Below the pieces are notes generated by a model. That model made no database searches and was not told where the DNA came from. It was given only the letters and a program-made list of their open reading frames with translations. Position numbers and translations under genes: made by a program. Below, in pieces: positions 21,900 to 33,195 of a stretch of DNA of 64,000 bases. The DNA is from Hydrangea macrophylla. Lineage: Eukaryota; Streptophyta; Magnoliopsida; Cornales; Hydrangeaceae. The first letter of the stretch is position 1. The number at the start of each line of letters is the position of its first letter. The stretch is taken from positions 51,525,033 through 51,589,032 of the forward strand of contig CM066987.1 in NCBI GenBank assembly GCA_033977485.1. Reading direction: 5' to 3'.

Positions 21900-24800
21900 T
21901 GTAGACACCCCAATTTTGACCAAACGTCGAAGTAAGGGGAGTATTACCTCTAAGATCCGATGATGACAACGTCCGAACTAACCTAGGACTTCCAAAAGGT
22001 GATTCAAACTCTCTCGAAAGCTCTTCCAATTTAAAAATAAAATAAAGAAGGAGAGAAATTCAGCATGAACCCCGAAAAACATAGTCAACAGTTGACCCAG
22101 TGAAAAGTCAACGGGTCAAAAGGGAGTCAATCATAAAATTTCCGAATTTCAATATGAAAAGTCCCGGTAATTGTTCATTGGGTCTCCCTTATGCTAGAAA
22201 TGATTTTTAAGAATTTTTAAATGAAAGGAATCATGGTGAAATCGAAAGGCTTTTAAGGAGAATTGTGCAGAAAATCGATATTTTGCCTTCAGAGGGAGAG
22301 TTGACTTTTTTTCCTTAAGGATTTTGATTTTTTAGATATTTTTATTGAATCCAAATGGGGGGTATTTCCTTAATTACATTTAATGTCTTAAGTAAATACT
22401 GTAATTAAGGTGTTGAATTGCAGTGCAGCGGCAGTCAGGGTGCACGAACGGCAGGCAGTGAATGCCGGTGCGGCACTCAGCGAGTGCCGCTCCGGCATCC
22501 AGTGAGTGCCGCATTTTTGTGACAGTCTGTCCGAAAGTAGGTCGGTTTATACCTTCAAAGTGGCGGCGAAAATTAGGGTTTTGGCTGCGAATTTTCCAAA
22601 ATGCCCCCCTAAAGATTGCCTATAAATAGAAGGTGTATATCCCTTGTTTGTAGGGTGGAACATTAGGATGTTGGGATTCCTATATTGAATCTCACCCAAA
22701 ATCAAGAGAGCATTAGAGAGGTTTGTTGGAAGAAAGAGCAAAGGAAGAGCTTAATCACCATTTGGAAGGCCTTAAAGCAAACAAGAAGTTGAGGATCATT
22801 AGAGGTAAAACTCTAAACTAATTAGTGTATTTAGTAGCTCAATCACAATATATAGATATTTAGGACCTTTTGCACATTTTCAAAACCTCTCTTCTCACCT
22901 CATTTCATCACACACCACCTATATTGTGATTGAACTCCCATTTCATTAAGCTTGGATCAAAACAAGTCTATGTGTTTGAAGCTCAAATAAGTCTTGAAGT
23001 AGAACCTTGATTTTTTGTTCATGATTGTTTAAGATTCATGAGACCTTCAATGTCTCACTTGAATCTTGGCATTCAAAACCTAACATTCTCATAAACTTAT
23101 GATTTGTGAGAGGATTGGGGTTGGTTTTTATATGTTGAGTCAATGAATCCAAACTTCATCTATAGTTTGAGTTCATTACTTTGAGGTTTTACGAAGTCTC
23201 CTATATTTCATTGAAATCTACAATGTGTGTATCATTAGTCTCCAATGACCATCAAATGGTAGGAGAAGTATTTTGGTTTAAGCCCATCTCTATGGCTCAG
23301 GCTAATCCTTCCCTTAGGATTTGAGAAGTTCCTCATACTTCATCTAAAACCTACATGTTAGAATGTCTCTAGCCTCCAATGACCATCAAATGGTAGGAGT
23401 AATAAATTGAACTCAAGCTTTGGTCTATAAAGTTTGAGTTCATTGTTTGGAATTTTGAGAAGTTCATTTCATACTTCATCAAAATCCATGAGTATAAAGT
23501 ATTCTTAGTCTTCAATGACCATCAAATGGTAGAAGAAATAGTTTGGTTTAGTCCCAACTTCATGTTTTAATAGTTGAGGTTAACCAACAAAGTTGGACTA
23601 GCAAAATGAAAACAGTGAGTTCACAAACTGTTTTTGATCAAAGATTTTTAATTTTAAATCAAACCGTTGGAATTGAATGAAACCAACGGGAAAGTGTTCA
23701 TAACACAAAAATCTACCACTGTGATTTTTGTTTTAAGATGATTTCATGTTTTGAGTGGTTTGATCATGAGTTTTGTGAGACAACCACAATCTGTCCAGAA
23801 TTTCAGAATAGTTTCAGCACAGCAACACTCTTTTGAAATGAGTAAATCAGAGTTCTAATAAAGTGTTTGTGACCCAAAATAATTTTTTCTAAGTAGTTTA
23901 ATGTGTTAGGAAGATACCCTAAAAAGAACAAAGCATTTAGGAGCTTTTTGCTATTTTTAAAAAATCAAACAATATCTCTGGACAGAGAGTTGTACATCTC
24001 TGAGTGATGTTTGGTTCTTGTCCTTTTCCCAGAGATCTAACCGTTGAAACTTTGATTTTCTTTTTGATTTGGAAACTAGACTCACAGAGTCATCTTGTGT
24101 ACAAAATTCACTGACATCAAACCATGGAAGATGTGCTTTTTGATTTCTTTAAGCTATGGTCTGCTCTCTGCAATTTTCAGAATTTTATGACACATTTGAC
24201 CAACTTTGTTAATAATGGGTCAAATGACTTTTCTATGACCTAGGGTTCAAACCATGTTTTAATAATAATTAGTTAAGCTTGAATTCAAAGTTTAAATGAT
24301 CTAAGTCATTGAGCATTTCAATATTTATTCTTGTTCATGTACATATTCATCTATGTGGTTTGATGCTTGTAATTAGGACTTGCATGCTTTAGATTTAATT
24401 ACATTTTATAGATTTAAGCTAGAAGTCTAGGATTATTATTTAAGATCCAACCTTCCATTTCGTATATCATGTGGGCTAACCCTTTGTTTTGTAGAGCCAT
24501 TGAGGTACGATTTCTCAACCCCTCTCTAGTTTATTGTATTATTTGATTTTAATTAATTTTTTTTTGACTTAATGCGCAACACCTTAGAATTAGGACTTGC
24601 TTTACTTGTATATATGGATTAGAGGCTTTGTTCCTAGGTTTTATCTATTTGCATGCATTTGCACGTTTAATATTCGCGGCCGGATCCCGGGTAAGTTCTC
24701 TTGTTCCCTATTGCACATCATATTGCTTGCTACTTGATATATGTGGCTTATGAATGATATTTTCGTCATTAGCAATTTTACACCCTTTGGACGTTCTTTC

Positions 24801-25115
24801 GTGATGTATATATATATATATGTATTAGTTGAGGGCACACTTAAATTAATAATTCGATTAAAAGGATGTTGAGTAGAGGCCTATCGCAAGATAGGATGAG
24901 AGAGGGTGTTTTAGTCCGACGGGCTCCTTCCTCTCTCATTCCATAATCCCCGGACCTAGTTAAATCTTTGGTTTCGCAAAAGATCAGTTTGCTTTAAAAA
25001 ATGGTTTCTTAATTTTCCTTTTAAAAATTAAGTGGCGACTCATTTGTTTTGAATCTAAAATTTTAAAAGAATTTTAAAAGAAAAGTTGTGGGTAAGAAAA
25101 CCTGCGATATCCACA
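21900..25115 (+). mobile_element. Solo LTR of a related Ogre-like family, nested in the 3' LTR
   Basis: 3216 bp, TGTAGACACCCC...GATATCCACA, flanked by GGTAT (21895-21899, 25116-25120). After it the outer LTR resumes exactly where it was cut. It has its own TATAAATAG at 22621 and a reduced palindrome cluster at 22440-22515. No interior sequence is present, so it is a solo LTR left by LTR-LTR recombination. It is clearly homologous to its host LTR but diverged, with extra repeats of CAATGACCATCAAATGGTAG (about 23245, 23380, 23515). Confidence 0.93.
22621..22628 (+). promoter_or_regulatory. TATA box of the nested solo LTR
   Basis: TATAAATA followed by GAAGGTGTATATCCC, at the position conserved in the related LTRs. 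Confidence 0.55.
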
Positions 25116-25715
25116 GGTATGACTTTTTGACTCTCCCTTAGCTTAATTATTCTTTAATTTTATTGATTTTTTGGCCTCATGTGCGACACCTTAGAATTAA
25201 AATTTGCCTTATGTGTATATATGTGTATTAGAGACTCTTTTATTAGGATTTCTACTTTTGTATGCATTGCACATTTTAACATTCGCGGCCGGATCCCGGG
25301 TAAGTTCTCTTGTTCCTTATTGCATATCATATTGCTTGCTAATTGAATTATGTGGTTTTGAATGCTATTTTCACCATTAGCAATCTTACACCCTTTGTAC
25401 ATGCTTTTGTAATGTATGTATATACATATGTATTAGTTAAGGGCATATTTAGATTAGTAATTCGATTAAAAGGATGTTGAATAGAGGCCTATCGTGAGAT
25501 AGGGTGAGAGAGGGTGTCTTAGTCCGCCGGGCTCCTTCCTATCTCATTCCATAATCCCCGGACCTAGTCAATCTCTGGTTTCTAAAAAGATCAGTTTGCT
25601 TTAAAAATGGTTTCTTAATTTTCCTTTTAAAAATTAAGTGGCGACTCATTTGTTTTTAAATTTGAAAAGAATTTTAAAAGAAAAGCTGTGGGTAAGGAAA
25701 AATGCGATATCCATA
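25116..25715 (+). repeat. 3' LTR of the Ogre-like element, right part
   Basis: Continues from GGTATGACTTTTTGAC and matches 9247-9869. It ends GCGATATCCATA, CA mutated to TA. GGGGG follows as the outer target duplication. Confidence 0.92.
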
Positions 25716-25737
25716 GGGGGCAGTTATAGTAGAGAGG

Positions 25738-27423
25738 CTAGGCGTCATCCACCACGGCCATGTCCTCAGTCTCACCAGCCTCCCCTCCCGGAGCTGTATC
25801 CCCGCTCGGGACAGTGTCTTCAGCAGGTCCGGCCTCAGCAGTAGAACCTTCGCCGGTGGCGGAACCCATGTCCCAGTAGTCCGAGTCTATCCCCTCTTAG
25901 GATGAGAAGTCCCACTCGGGGTGGTCCCAGGCTAGCCTTCTCTTTAGGTCTTCATGGCCCTGGAAGAAGCCGTAGTCAAAGGCCTCCTCTGTAGACCCTG
26001 CCACCGCCGTCCCGGCCAGGGCATTCTCCCGAGCCTCCGCAGTAGCCAGATTGGCCCGTGCAGCCTCCAAATCAGTCAAGGGGGTTGCCAACTCCGCCTA
26101 CGCAGCACCAAGGCCCAGGGCCAAGCCCTTGACCTTGTCCTTCTCCACGACCAAGGCAGTTGCCTTGGCCTCCAAGGCTACCCGCTCCTTTGACAGGACA
26201 GCTTCAGCAGCAGTGGCCCTCCCGGCCAAAGAGGGCAAGAAGGACTTGGCCCCGGTGGCCATGCAGCCAACCTGCAAGAAGCATAAACCGGTTGGTTAGT
26301 CAACAAACAGAGCAAAAAAAAAAAGGAATGATAAAAGAAAATGGCAGAGGAACTTACGAAGTGGGAGAGGCTGTACAGCCACCCCTGGAAGACTTGGGGA
26401 GACATGTTTGCACACATCTCCACCAGACTTAGGAGGAGGACCGGCCTGAACCTCTCCCTACTCTCCGTCGACTCCCCCAGCGGTGTCCCGGACGGTAAAT
26501 CCGCCCGGGGAGCAGTCTCATCCACCACCACCACACAGGGAACCGACGATTCCCTGATTTCCTGGTGGTTTGTTGTCCCATGCCTTATCCGCCTAAGCTG
26601 ACGGTCACTGCCCAAGGCCTCAGCGGCTGGCCTCTTCCCTCTCTCCGCCATCCGGGCAGCGGCAGCGGCCTGTCTGGCCCTCAACTGCTCAAAATCTTTC
26701 CTGGGGCCCATTTCTGCAAAGGAAAGAGATCACACGTTCAATAACCAGGAGAAGCAGTAGAAAATAGCCAAGGCCTCAAATAGTTCACCCTAAATGCTTA
26801 CCCGATATGATTGGAGGAAAAACGGGAGCTTCGACGGGCTCGTTCGGGTCGTAGGAGGCCTTAAAATCTCCCGTACGGGTTAGCACATTCCATATGTTGG
26901 TGTGCAGGTCTTCCAAGCGCCTGATCCTGGCTTGGCACTCCTCAGGAATGCTCAGCGGGTCAGCTGATCCCACTGCAAAACAAAGCATGAAATGGTTATC
27001 CACGAGATTGCAATCACGAGTAAAGGAAAGCAAAAAAGAGAAGTGATGGACGGGCTTACTCCTCAATTCCCCCGCCTAGGAATTACTTAGCTGGATTCCT
27101 GGGGCCCGCTCGCAGAGCCCGGGGGTGGATACCTGGAAGAACTTATTCTTCCACCCCTTGTTGTTGGTCGGGCAGTTGATACAATTTTTCTCCCCTGCCG
27201 AGCCCCTAGAGAGAAGAATCCGACCTCCCCATGCACGAGGAGCGGTCGGTTCCAAAAGAACTCTTGAAGGGTGAGTTCGTACCCAAGGACTTGGGGCTAG
27301 AGAGAGATGGACCCCCATCAGGAACCTCTACCCATTTGGGGTTAACTGCCCGGGAGCGATCCCGAGGTAGATTAGGAAGTCTCGGGCGACCGGGTGAAGG
27401 GGAATACGAAACCCAACCAATAG
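25738..27423 (-). pseudogene. Antisense ORF of the Tat element (aORF), 3' four exons
   Basis: Minus-strand spliced gene with clean GT-AG borders: exon 27423-27060, 26972-26802, 26713-26358, 26271-25738. Motifs: FRIPLHPVARDFLIYLGI, GVHLSLAPSPWVRTHPS, NKGWKNKFFQVSTPG (first exon); EECQARIRRLEDLHTNIW; KDFEQLRARQAAAAARMAER with a basic stretch; then an Ala-rich coiled coil (LEAARANLATAEARENALAG) and an acidic C-terminus. This resembles the antisense gene of Grande/Retand-type elements, annotated in Pfam as putative gypsy-type transposon (Transposase_28); its role is unknown. Stops interrupt it at about 27328 (after TPNG), 27080, 26100 and 25900. Its upstream parts lie beyond the solo LTR and CACTA-1. 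Confidence 0.8.
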
Positions 27424-28149
27424 TGTCACGCCCCGAAGTACCAAAAATAGGGAAAAATAAATTTCCTTTATGGGTTCGTAGACACGTGACTGGTTGTGAG
27501 TGTCACCTGATTGTCCAAACATGCTTATAACAATAATGTGATATGGGAAAGTGACTAAGTTCAGCGGAAGCAGAAATTTAAAACATCCCAGTCTTACATT
27601 AGTAGTATATTACAGGCCAAAAAGATATCCAAAAGATACATATTACAAGACCAGCTAAACTATTACATTACTAACATAATAATAACATAACTATAACAAA
27701 AGAAAAGCTCCAAAGTCTTCAGCTGGCGAAACCGTAGCCTTCCTCGTAGTAATCTTCACCAGCATAGTCTTCAGTAGTAAAGTCATCATCTTGATAGCAG
27801 TCGGCTCCGTCTGGACCTGCAAAGGCTGGACGTGGAAGGTCCAGTGACATGAAAAGCCGTTAGCGGTTAAGCTAAGTGAGGGTCCCCTTAAGGTTACCAC
27901 CACTTAAGGTAAGTTATTCTTCATCTCTTCTTATTTCTCGAAACCATATCTCGTTCATCATTTCTTATTCTCGATACTATGTCTTGTTCGTCTTTTCTTA
28001 TTCTCAAAACCATGTCTTATTTAAACCCAATCATTCCCTTTGAAACTTAACCCGGAACTGAACTGGCCAATGACATTGACTGAAAGAAGACTTAACTCCA
28101 AACGCATTTACTGGTAAAGAAAGAACAACACTCAATAATGAATAGTTAA

Positions 28150-28240
28150 CTGTCGCCCAACTGGCACTCAAACTGTCGCCCAAATGGCATTCAAACGATC
28201 GCCCAACTGGCATTCAAACTGTCGCCCAAATGGCATAAGT
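28150..28240 (+). repeat. Minisatellite, about 22-bp unit, four copies
   Basis: Copies of CTGTCGCCCAA(C/A)TGGCA(C/T)TCAAA in the solo LTR, alternating between C and A at the variable position. Confidence 0.85.
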
Positions 28241-28254
28241 GTGCGGGACATTAA

Positions 28255-28540
28255 CAATCTCTTGGTCGAACAAGACATGCCGATCCTCAGGTCGCCCGCA
28301 CGTTACCGAACACGTCATGCCGATCCTCAGACCAAGGGTACGGGAAATTAATAAACACTTGGACGAACACGTCATGCCGATCCTCAGGTCACCCGTACAT
28401 AACCGCACACGTCATGCCTATCCTCAGTCCAAGGGTGCGGAAAAATAATCAACCACTTGATCGAACACGTCACGACGATCCTCAGGTCATCCGTACTTGA
28501 CCGAACACGTCATGCCGATCCTCAGATCAAGGAACAAAAC
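28255..28540 (+). repeat. Tandem array with CGAACACGTCATGCCGATCC
   Basis: Six copies of (C)GAACA(C/A)G(T/A)CA(T/C)GCCGATCCTCAG, 50-65 bp apart, separated by AGGTCGCCCGCACGTTAC or CCAAGGGTACGGG-type spacers. Part of the solo LTR. Confidence 0.85.
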
Positions 28541-29229
28541 ATAACTCACCAATCGACTCCATGGAATAATCGAGAGACCAACTTTGCAATAATTATCCAA
28601 ACACGACACAAAAGTTCACGAATCAACTTTGACCAGTAGACACATGACTAGAAACGAGGCCCAATGTCCCTTATTCGCATTAAATCTATTATTGAAGGTT
28701 TTATCGTTATTTTTCACGTTTGTACGTTTTGTAGTTTAGTTCATTAATATCATCCACTTATAACCGTCAGTATTTCGCTTTACGTCCAAAATTCCGTTTT
28801 CCTCTCAATATACTTACGATGGAAACTTTCCCGATCACTTATCAACGCAATAATCGTGCCATACAATATACTTATAGTTTGGGTATGAACTTTCAACGGT
28901 CATTAGACTATATTCACGTAACTCATGGATTTATAACATGGATTTAATACCAATAAACATATAGATGAAACCCTTAACATACTCATCTACGCGAAAGCAC
29001 TACCATAGCACAAGATTTTCATAATAACATAGCTACAGGAAACTAGCATCAACAATCAATACCATGCATAAACAAAACATCATATAAAAAGCTACACAAT
29101 CTGCCAGGATACATTTTCACTGTGTTGACTGAAATAATATGATTTATTTGGGCATGATAAATTGCTTTGTGGATCAAACTCAAAACTAAAACATTGTAGA
29201 TAATAGGATTAACTTCATGTACAAAAAAA

Positions 29230-29900
29230 ATCTAGCTTCAATTACATTTTTGAGCTACTCAAACTATTTATTTTACAAGACATTTCTTATATCTCCGACT
29301 GTTCTGTCCCAGATTTATAGTACTGCATTGTACGTGAATTTCACCTATGAAGGAAGGGTTTTTAGACTGATCTATAGAAGGGTTATTTGTAGATAAATGA
29401 GTTAGATTTCTTCACAAAAAAACCTAGCTTAATTCTCAATTTTGAGCTGCACAAAACATTCATTTTACTAACATGTTCTGCTGAAAGTTTCAGTTTCTCA
29501 GATTTATAACAATGCGTTGTACATGCATTTCACCCATGAAGGAGTGATTTCTAGACTGAGAAATATAAGAGTTATTTGTAGATATATGAGTTAGCCTTTA
29601 CCACAAAAAAACCTATCTTAATTCCGATTTTTGAGCTCCTCAAAACATCCATTTTACTAAACTACATTCTGCTGGAAGTTTCTATTTTCCCAGGTTTATA
29701 ACACTGCGTTGTACATGCATTTCACCCACGAAGGAGTGATTACTAGACTGATCTATAGAAGAGTTATTTGTAGATATATGAGTTAGCTTTTGTCACAAAG
29801 AAACCTAGTTTAATTTGGATTTTTGAGCTGCATGCACAAAACATTCATTTTACTAAACTATGTTCTGCTGAGAGTTTCAGTTTCTCAGATTTATGGATTT
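29230..29900 (+). repeat. Imperfect tandem repeats of about 180-190 bp in the solo LTR
   Basis: Phrases recur three to four times: ATTTTTGAGCT, ACATTCATTTTACTAA, TCTGCTG(A/G)AAGTTTC, GAAGGAGTGATT and TTATTTGTAGATATATGAG. Noticeably diverged, no coding potential. Confidence 0.7.
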
Positions 29901-30798
29901 GTCTTGCATATCATGAAAACTTCAACACAACAACATCAAACTTCTACTAAATATTAGTACATATTATATATGTTCTAAATTGAGTTAGATTACTCACAAT
30001 TACTCACCAAAGCTTGAAATTGAGCTTGGATGTTGTTTTTGAGCTTAATAGAGCTTGAAATTCAAACTTCAAGGATGAACTCCTTCTTCTTCTTAACTTC
30101 TTGACTTTTCTTTCTTGTAGGAATCTTCTTGGACTTCTAGGACTTATAATCATAGCTCCTAAGTCCCCATGGTGATGTGGTTGTAAGTATATGAGTGTGT
30201 ATATGAAGGTGCTCACAAGGAAATGGAGGATCAACTCTTGACTTTCCTCCTAACTTCTCTTTTATCTCTCTATGTATCTCTAACCTCCTAACCTTCTCTC
30301 CATGTGCAGATTTTTAGGCCAAAGAAAATGAAATGCATGAGTATATGCATGGTTATATAGAGATGGTGGAGGGGGAGGTGTCTTCATGCATGTTTGCATG
30401 TGCACATGCAATGACAAGTGTCCCACATGTGGACAAGTGTCACATAGGGTGGTGACATGTGTCAATGGGATTGCATGTAGCTTCCATGTGGCTGGCCATG
30501 TGGAGCCCATCTCAGGTTTTGTGCCACTTCCTCAATTTGCGTGTATAAGTTCCTCGGTACATGTGTCGGTCTCGATTTACGTGCTACCGAGTATTATTTC
30601 TAATGTCCGGGTCTGGGTACGAGACTAAGTTAAATCTTATTATGGTCGAGTCGGTATGGTTACTACAGTCTATATGGTAATACTACAACACGTCCATACC
30701 GTCACGTAATTAAAATAATAATATAATAATATAGTGGGTCCAATACAGAAATTAGAAAAAGCTGATATTATAATGATAGAAAATTACAGGTGTTACAA

Positions 30799-31068
30799 TT
30801 AGGGAGTCCTCGTACAAAGTAAGGAAGCCCGGGTGATGGAGCTGGGCCCCGCCGGCCTGCACGGTCAAGGAACAGCTGTCGGGAATGGCGTACCTATCCC
30901 TAATTCGGCTGAGGTCTTAGGTGAGCAAAACGGAAGGAGTAAATTCGCAAGCAAACGCCACCTTGGGATCAGGACCCTCCGAGATCTCGTCACCTGAATC
31001 CCTCGAGACGGAGGCCAGCTGGGCCTCCTGGTCTAACTCATCGTTTGACAGCCGGATCGGGATCCTAC
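30799..31068 (-). pseudogene. aORF, middle piece of the 5' exon
   Basis: Minus-strand continuation between CACTA-1 and the solo LTR. It reads RIPIRLSNDELDQEAQLASV, DEISEGPDPKVAFACEFTPS, a stop, DLSRIRDRYAIPDSCSLTV, then HHPGFLTLYEDSL. It joins in frame to the piece left of the solo LTR and to the piece right of CACTA-1 when each insertion and one target duplication are disregarded. The stop (TAA at about 30917) shows the gene was decaying. The start of this protein type usually has the CEFTP and LTLYEDSL segments, which supports the order. Confidence 0.75.
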
Positions 31069-31470
31069 CACTACAAGGAAAAAGGCTTTTTATGTCACTT
31101 AAAAAGTAACATAAATATGTATTTATGTCACTTTTTTTCAGTAAAAAGTGACATAAATGGAGGTGACATAAATGTTTTAAAAGTGACATAAATGTTTTAT
31201 ACAAGTGACACAAATGTTTCATAAAACCAAACATATGTTAATAAAAAGTGACATAAATACTTAAAAGCGACATAAATACCATTTTATTTATGTCACTTTT
31301 TACCTAAAGTGACATAAAAGTAGAAAAGTGACATAAATACTAAACAAAATTATTACATCAAAGTCTTAAAAGTGACATATATACTTTAAAAGTGACATAA
31401 ATGCCTTATAAAAGTGACATAAATATGTAATTAGTTATGTCAATTTTTTTTTTAAAAATGACATAAATGT
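31069..31470 (+). repeat. CACTA-1 left terminal and subterminal repeats
   Basis: TIR followed by about fifteen copies of (A)AAAGTGACATAAAT and its complement ATTTATGTCACTTTTT. It mirrors 40190-40472. Confidence 0.9.
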
Positions 31471-31849
31471 TTTAAATAATACTGATTCAATACCACCCTG
31501 TAAAAACATTATATACCGCCCTGTACACACAATACCACCCTGTACAAAATTAAATCCAACTCAATGATCTGTTTCAACCACTAAATTTCATCGATTCATC
31601 TCAATATCAACCAATTAATTGGAATGAACAAAAAATATATACAATCAATCCACGTCAAGTGCTTAACAACATATACATATTATATATTCATCAAAAAGTA
31701 CTAACAAAACTATGAAAGCAACAAAAAAAAATTAGCCCAACAAAAAAAGTGGTTTTCCCCTTGTTAGAACTTTCCATCAAAATGTGAAACTTTGGACCTA
31801 TAAAAAAGAAAAAGTTTTCATTAATTAGTTGTATATATAAGATAAAAAA

Positions 31850-32310
31850 GAGTAAAACTAAGTTTAAGGATTTTGAGAGACAAAAATGTGTTAGGAGACT
31901 CGGAATGACACGGGATCGGAACCTAAACTTCATACTCGCCTAAATAGACTTGTAGGAAGAAACGGCGCGCAATTCCGACTCACGGATTGCAAGTTAGACG
32001 TGAATACGCAAATTTGTAGACTTAAGGCTTCTAAAACTAAGTTTTGGGGTTTTGAGAGACAAAAATGTGTTCAGGGACTCGGAATGACACGGGACCAGAA
32101 CCTAAACTTCACTCACCTAAATAGACTTGTAGGAAGAACGGCACGCAATTTCGATTCACAGATTGCAGTTTGATGCGAATACGTAAATTCATAGACTTAA
32201 AGGCTTCTAAAACTAAGTTTTGGGGTTTTGAGAGACCAAAATGTGTTCGATGACTCGGAATGACACGGGACCAGAACCTAAACTTCATACTCACCTAAAT
32301 AGACTTGTAG
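31850..32310 (+). repeat. About 180-bp tandem repeat in CACTA-1
   Basis: Two and a half copies of a unit containing TTTTGAGAGACAAAAATGTG, GGACTCGGAATGACACGGGA and AAATAGACTTGTAGG (starts about 31865, 32045, 32222). A TATAAATAG motif follows at 32320; I found no gene linked to it. Confidence 0.8.
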
Positions 32311-32916
32311 GGCTACTATAAATAGTGTCAATGCAAAGTTGAGGAGTGTGGGACTTTAACCACACTTCAATTACGACCTTGGTTATGTGTTTAACACCTT
32401 TATATTTTACAAAATCTTATGTTTTAGGTTATTTAAGCACGAAGGAAAACACATAATTACTCTTTTGCTAGTGCCCTTCCATTTTTATATCTTTCAGTTC
32501 AACTAATTTACGACATCAACTCATTAAATATTCATCCACTTATATCAAATTTTTACTATGGCTACCCCTTTTGTGAGACATGTACAATGTTTCTTTCTTG
32601 TGTAGGTGGAGATTGCTCCCTTAATGGGGTAAAATAGTTGGCCTTTACTTCTCAGCAGAGTGGTGCCTTTCAAGAGTGAAGTTCACTCCCAAACTGATCT
32701 GTATCTACCGCGATATAAAGCAAATGTTTGTAAAGAACGATACTACCAATAATGAGACAAATGCTTGTGACTTCAATATAGGAATTTCTTAAGGAGTGTG
32801 TAAACCAAGCCAAAATCCACATATTAAATCTGACCCCTCATCAACAACATGAACAGAGAGAAGGAAAGCAGGGGAAAAAGAAAAGCAGCAGCAAGAAGCT
32901 CCCAAGAAAGCCTTAC

Positions 32917-32970
32917 CTTTCGAATCCCATAGTAGTTCCCAAGAAGCTCCTCTGTGAGTGACTTTGAAAT
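32917..32970 (-). pseudogene. Possible captured exon of unknown gene
   Basis: Minus strand: acceptor TTTGCAG, 54 bases in a single open frame reading ISKSLTEELLGNYYGIRK, then donor GTAAGG. Length divisible by three, good splice consensus on both sides and protein-like composition suggest a captured exon, as for DEG7 in the same element. I do not recognise the family, and no neighbouring exon was found. Confidence 0.35.
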
Positions 32971-32999
32971 CTGCAAAGACTTGAAAATCAGCAGCCCAA

Positions 33000-33163
33000 A
33001 CATGTAATTATGATAAAGATCTATGAAATAGGAATAAAGAAAAACAAAGACCTAATAAATAAATAATAAAAAGAACTCAAATTAATACATGAATATGAAG
33101 ATCTGTGTATGTGAATGAGAGTTGTATGTATGTGAATGTGAAGATCTATATGTGTGAGTGTGA

Positions 33164-33195
<32 letters not shown>

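Larger units (their letters stand above)
7025..25715 (+). mobile_element. Ogre-like non-coding LTR retroelement (LARD type) with a nested solo LTR
   Basis: Two LTRs (7025-9869; 19595-25715 interrupted) flank a 9.7-kb interior. The target duplication GGGGG lies at 7020-7024 and 25716-25720. The primer site at 9873 and the purine tract at 19581 are in the right places. The primer site (TGGCGACTC...) and the LTR start TGTAGACACCCC resemble Ogre/Tat elements, which are primed by tRNA-Arg. No gag, protease, RT or integrase motif is visible, so it would have depended on a partner element's proteins. The 3' half of the interior is tandem arrays of hairpin-forming units. The 3' LTR starts TA instead of TG and ends TA instead of CA, both transitions. 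Confidence 0.9.
27424..30798 (+). mobile_element. Solo LTR (about 3.4 kb) inserted in the aORF
   Basis: Starts TGTCACGCCCCGAA and ends GGTGTTACA, with near-duplicate flanks AATAG (27419-27423) and ATTAG (30799-30803). The aORF reads on across it: TLYEDSL on the right side, FRIPLHPVARDF on the left. No primer site, purine tract or coding motif is inside. LTRs of this length with these ends fit a Tekay/Del chromovirus, but without internal domains that is inference. It contains two minisatellites and a longer tandem array. Confidence 0.78.

Noticed and set aside
26178..26711. A 177-codon minus-strand ORF as one continuous protein
   Set aside because: Its last third reads through an intron (donor at 26357); the splice-bounded exon 26713-26358 fits the aORF better.
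30386..30628. Cys-rich plus-strand ORF, possible secreted peptide
   Set aside because: It lies within the solo LTR end, has no signal peptide or supported start, and its Cys arise from repeated TGCATG/CACATG words.
32316..32330. TATAAATAG motif as a gene promoter in CACTA-1
   Set aside because: No coding frame or captured exon follows on the plus strand; AT-rich chance motif is likely.
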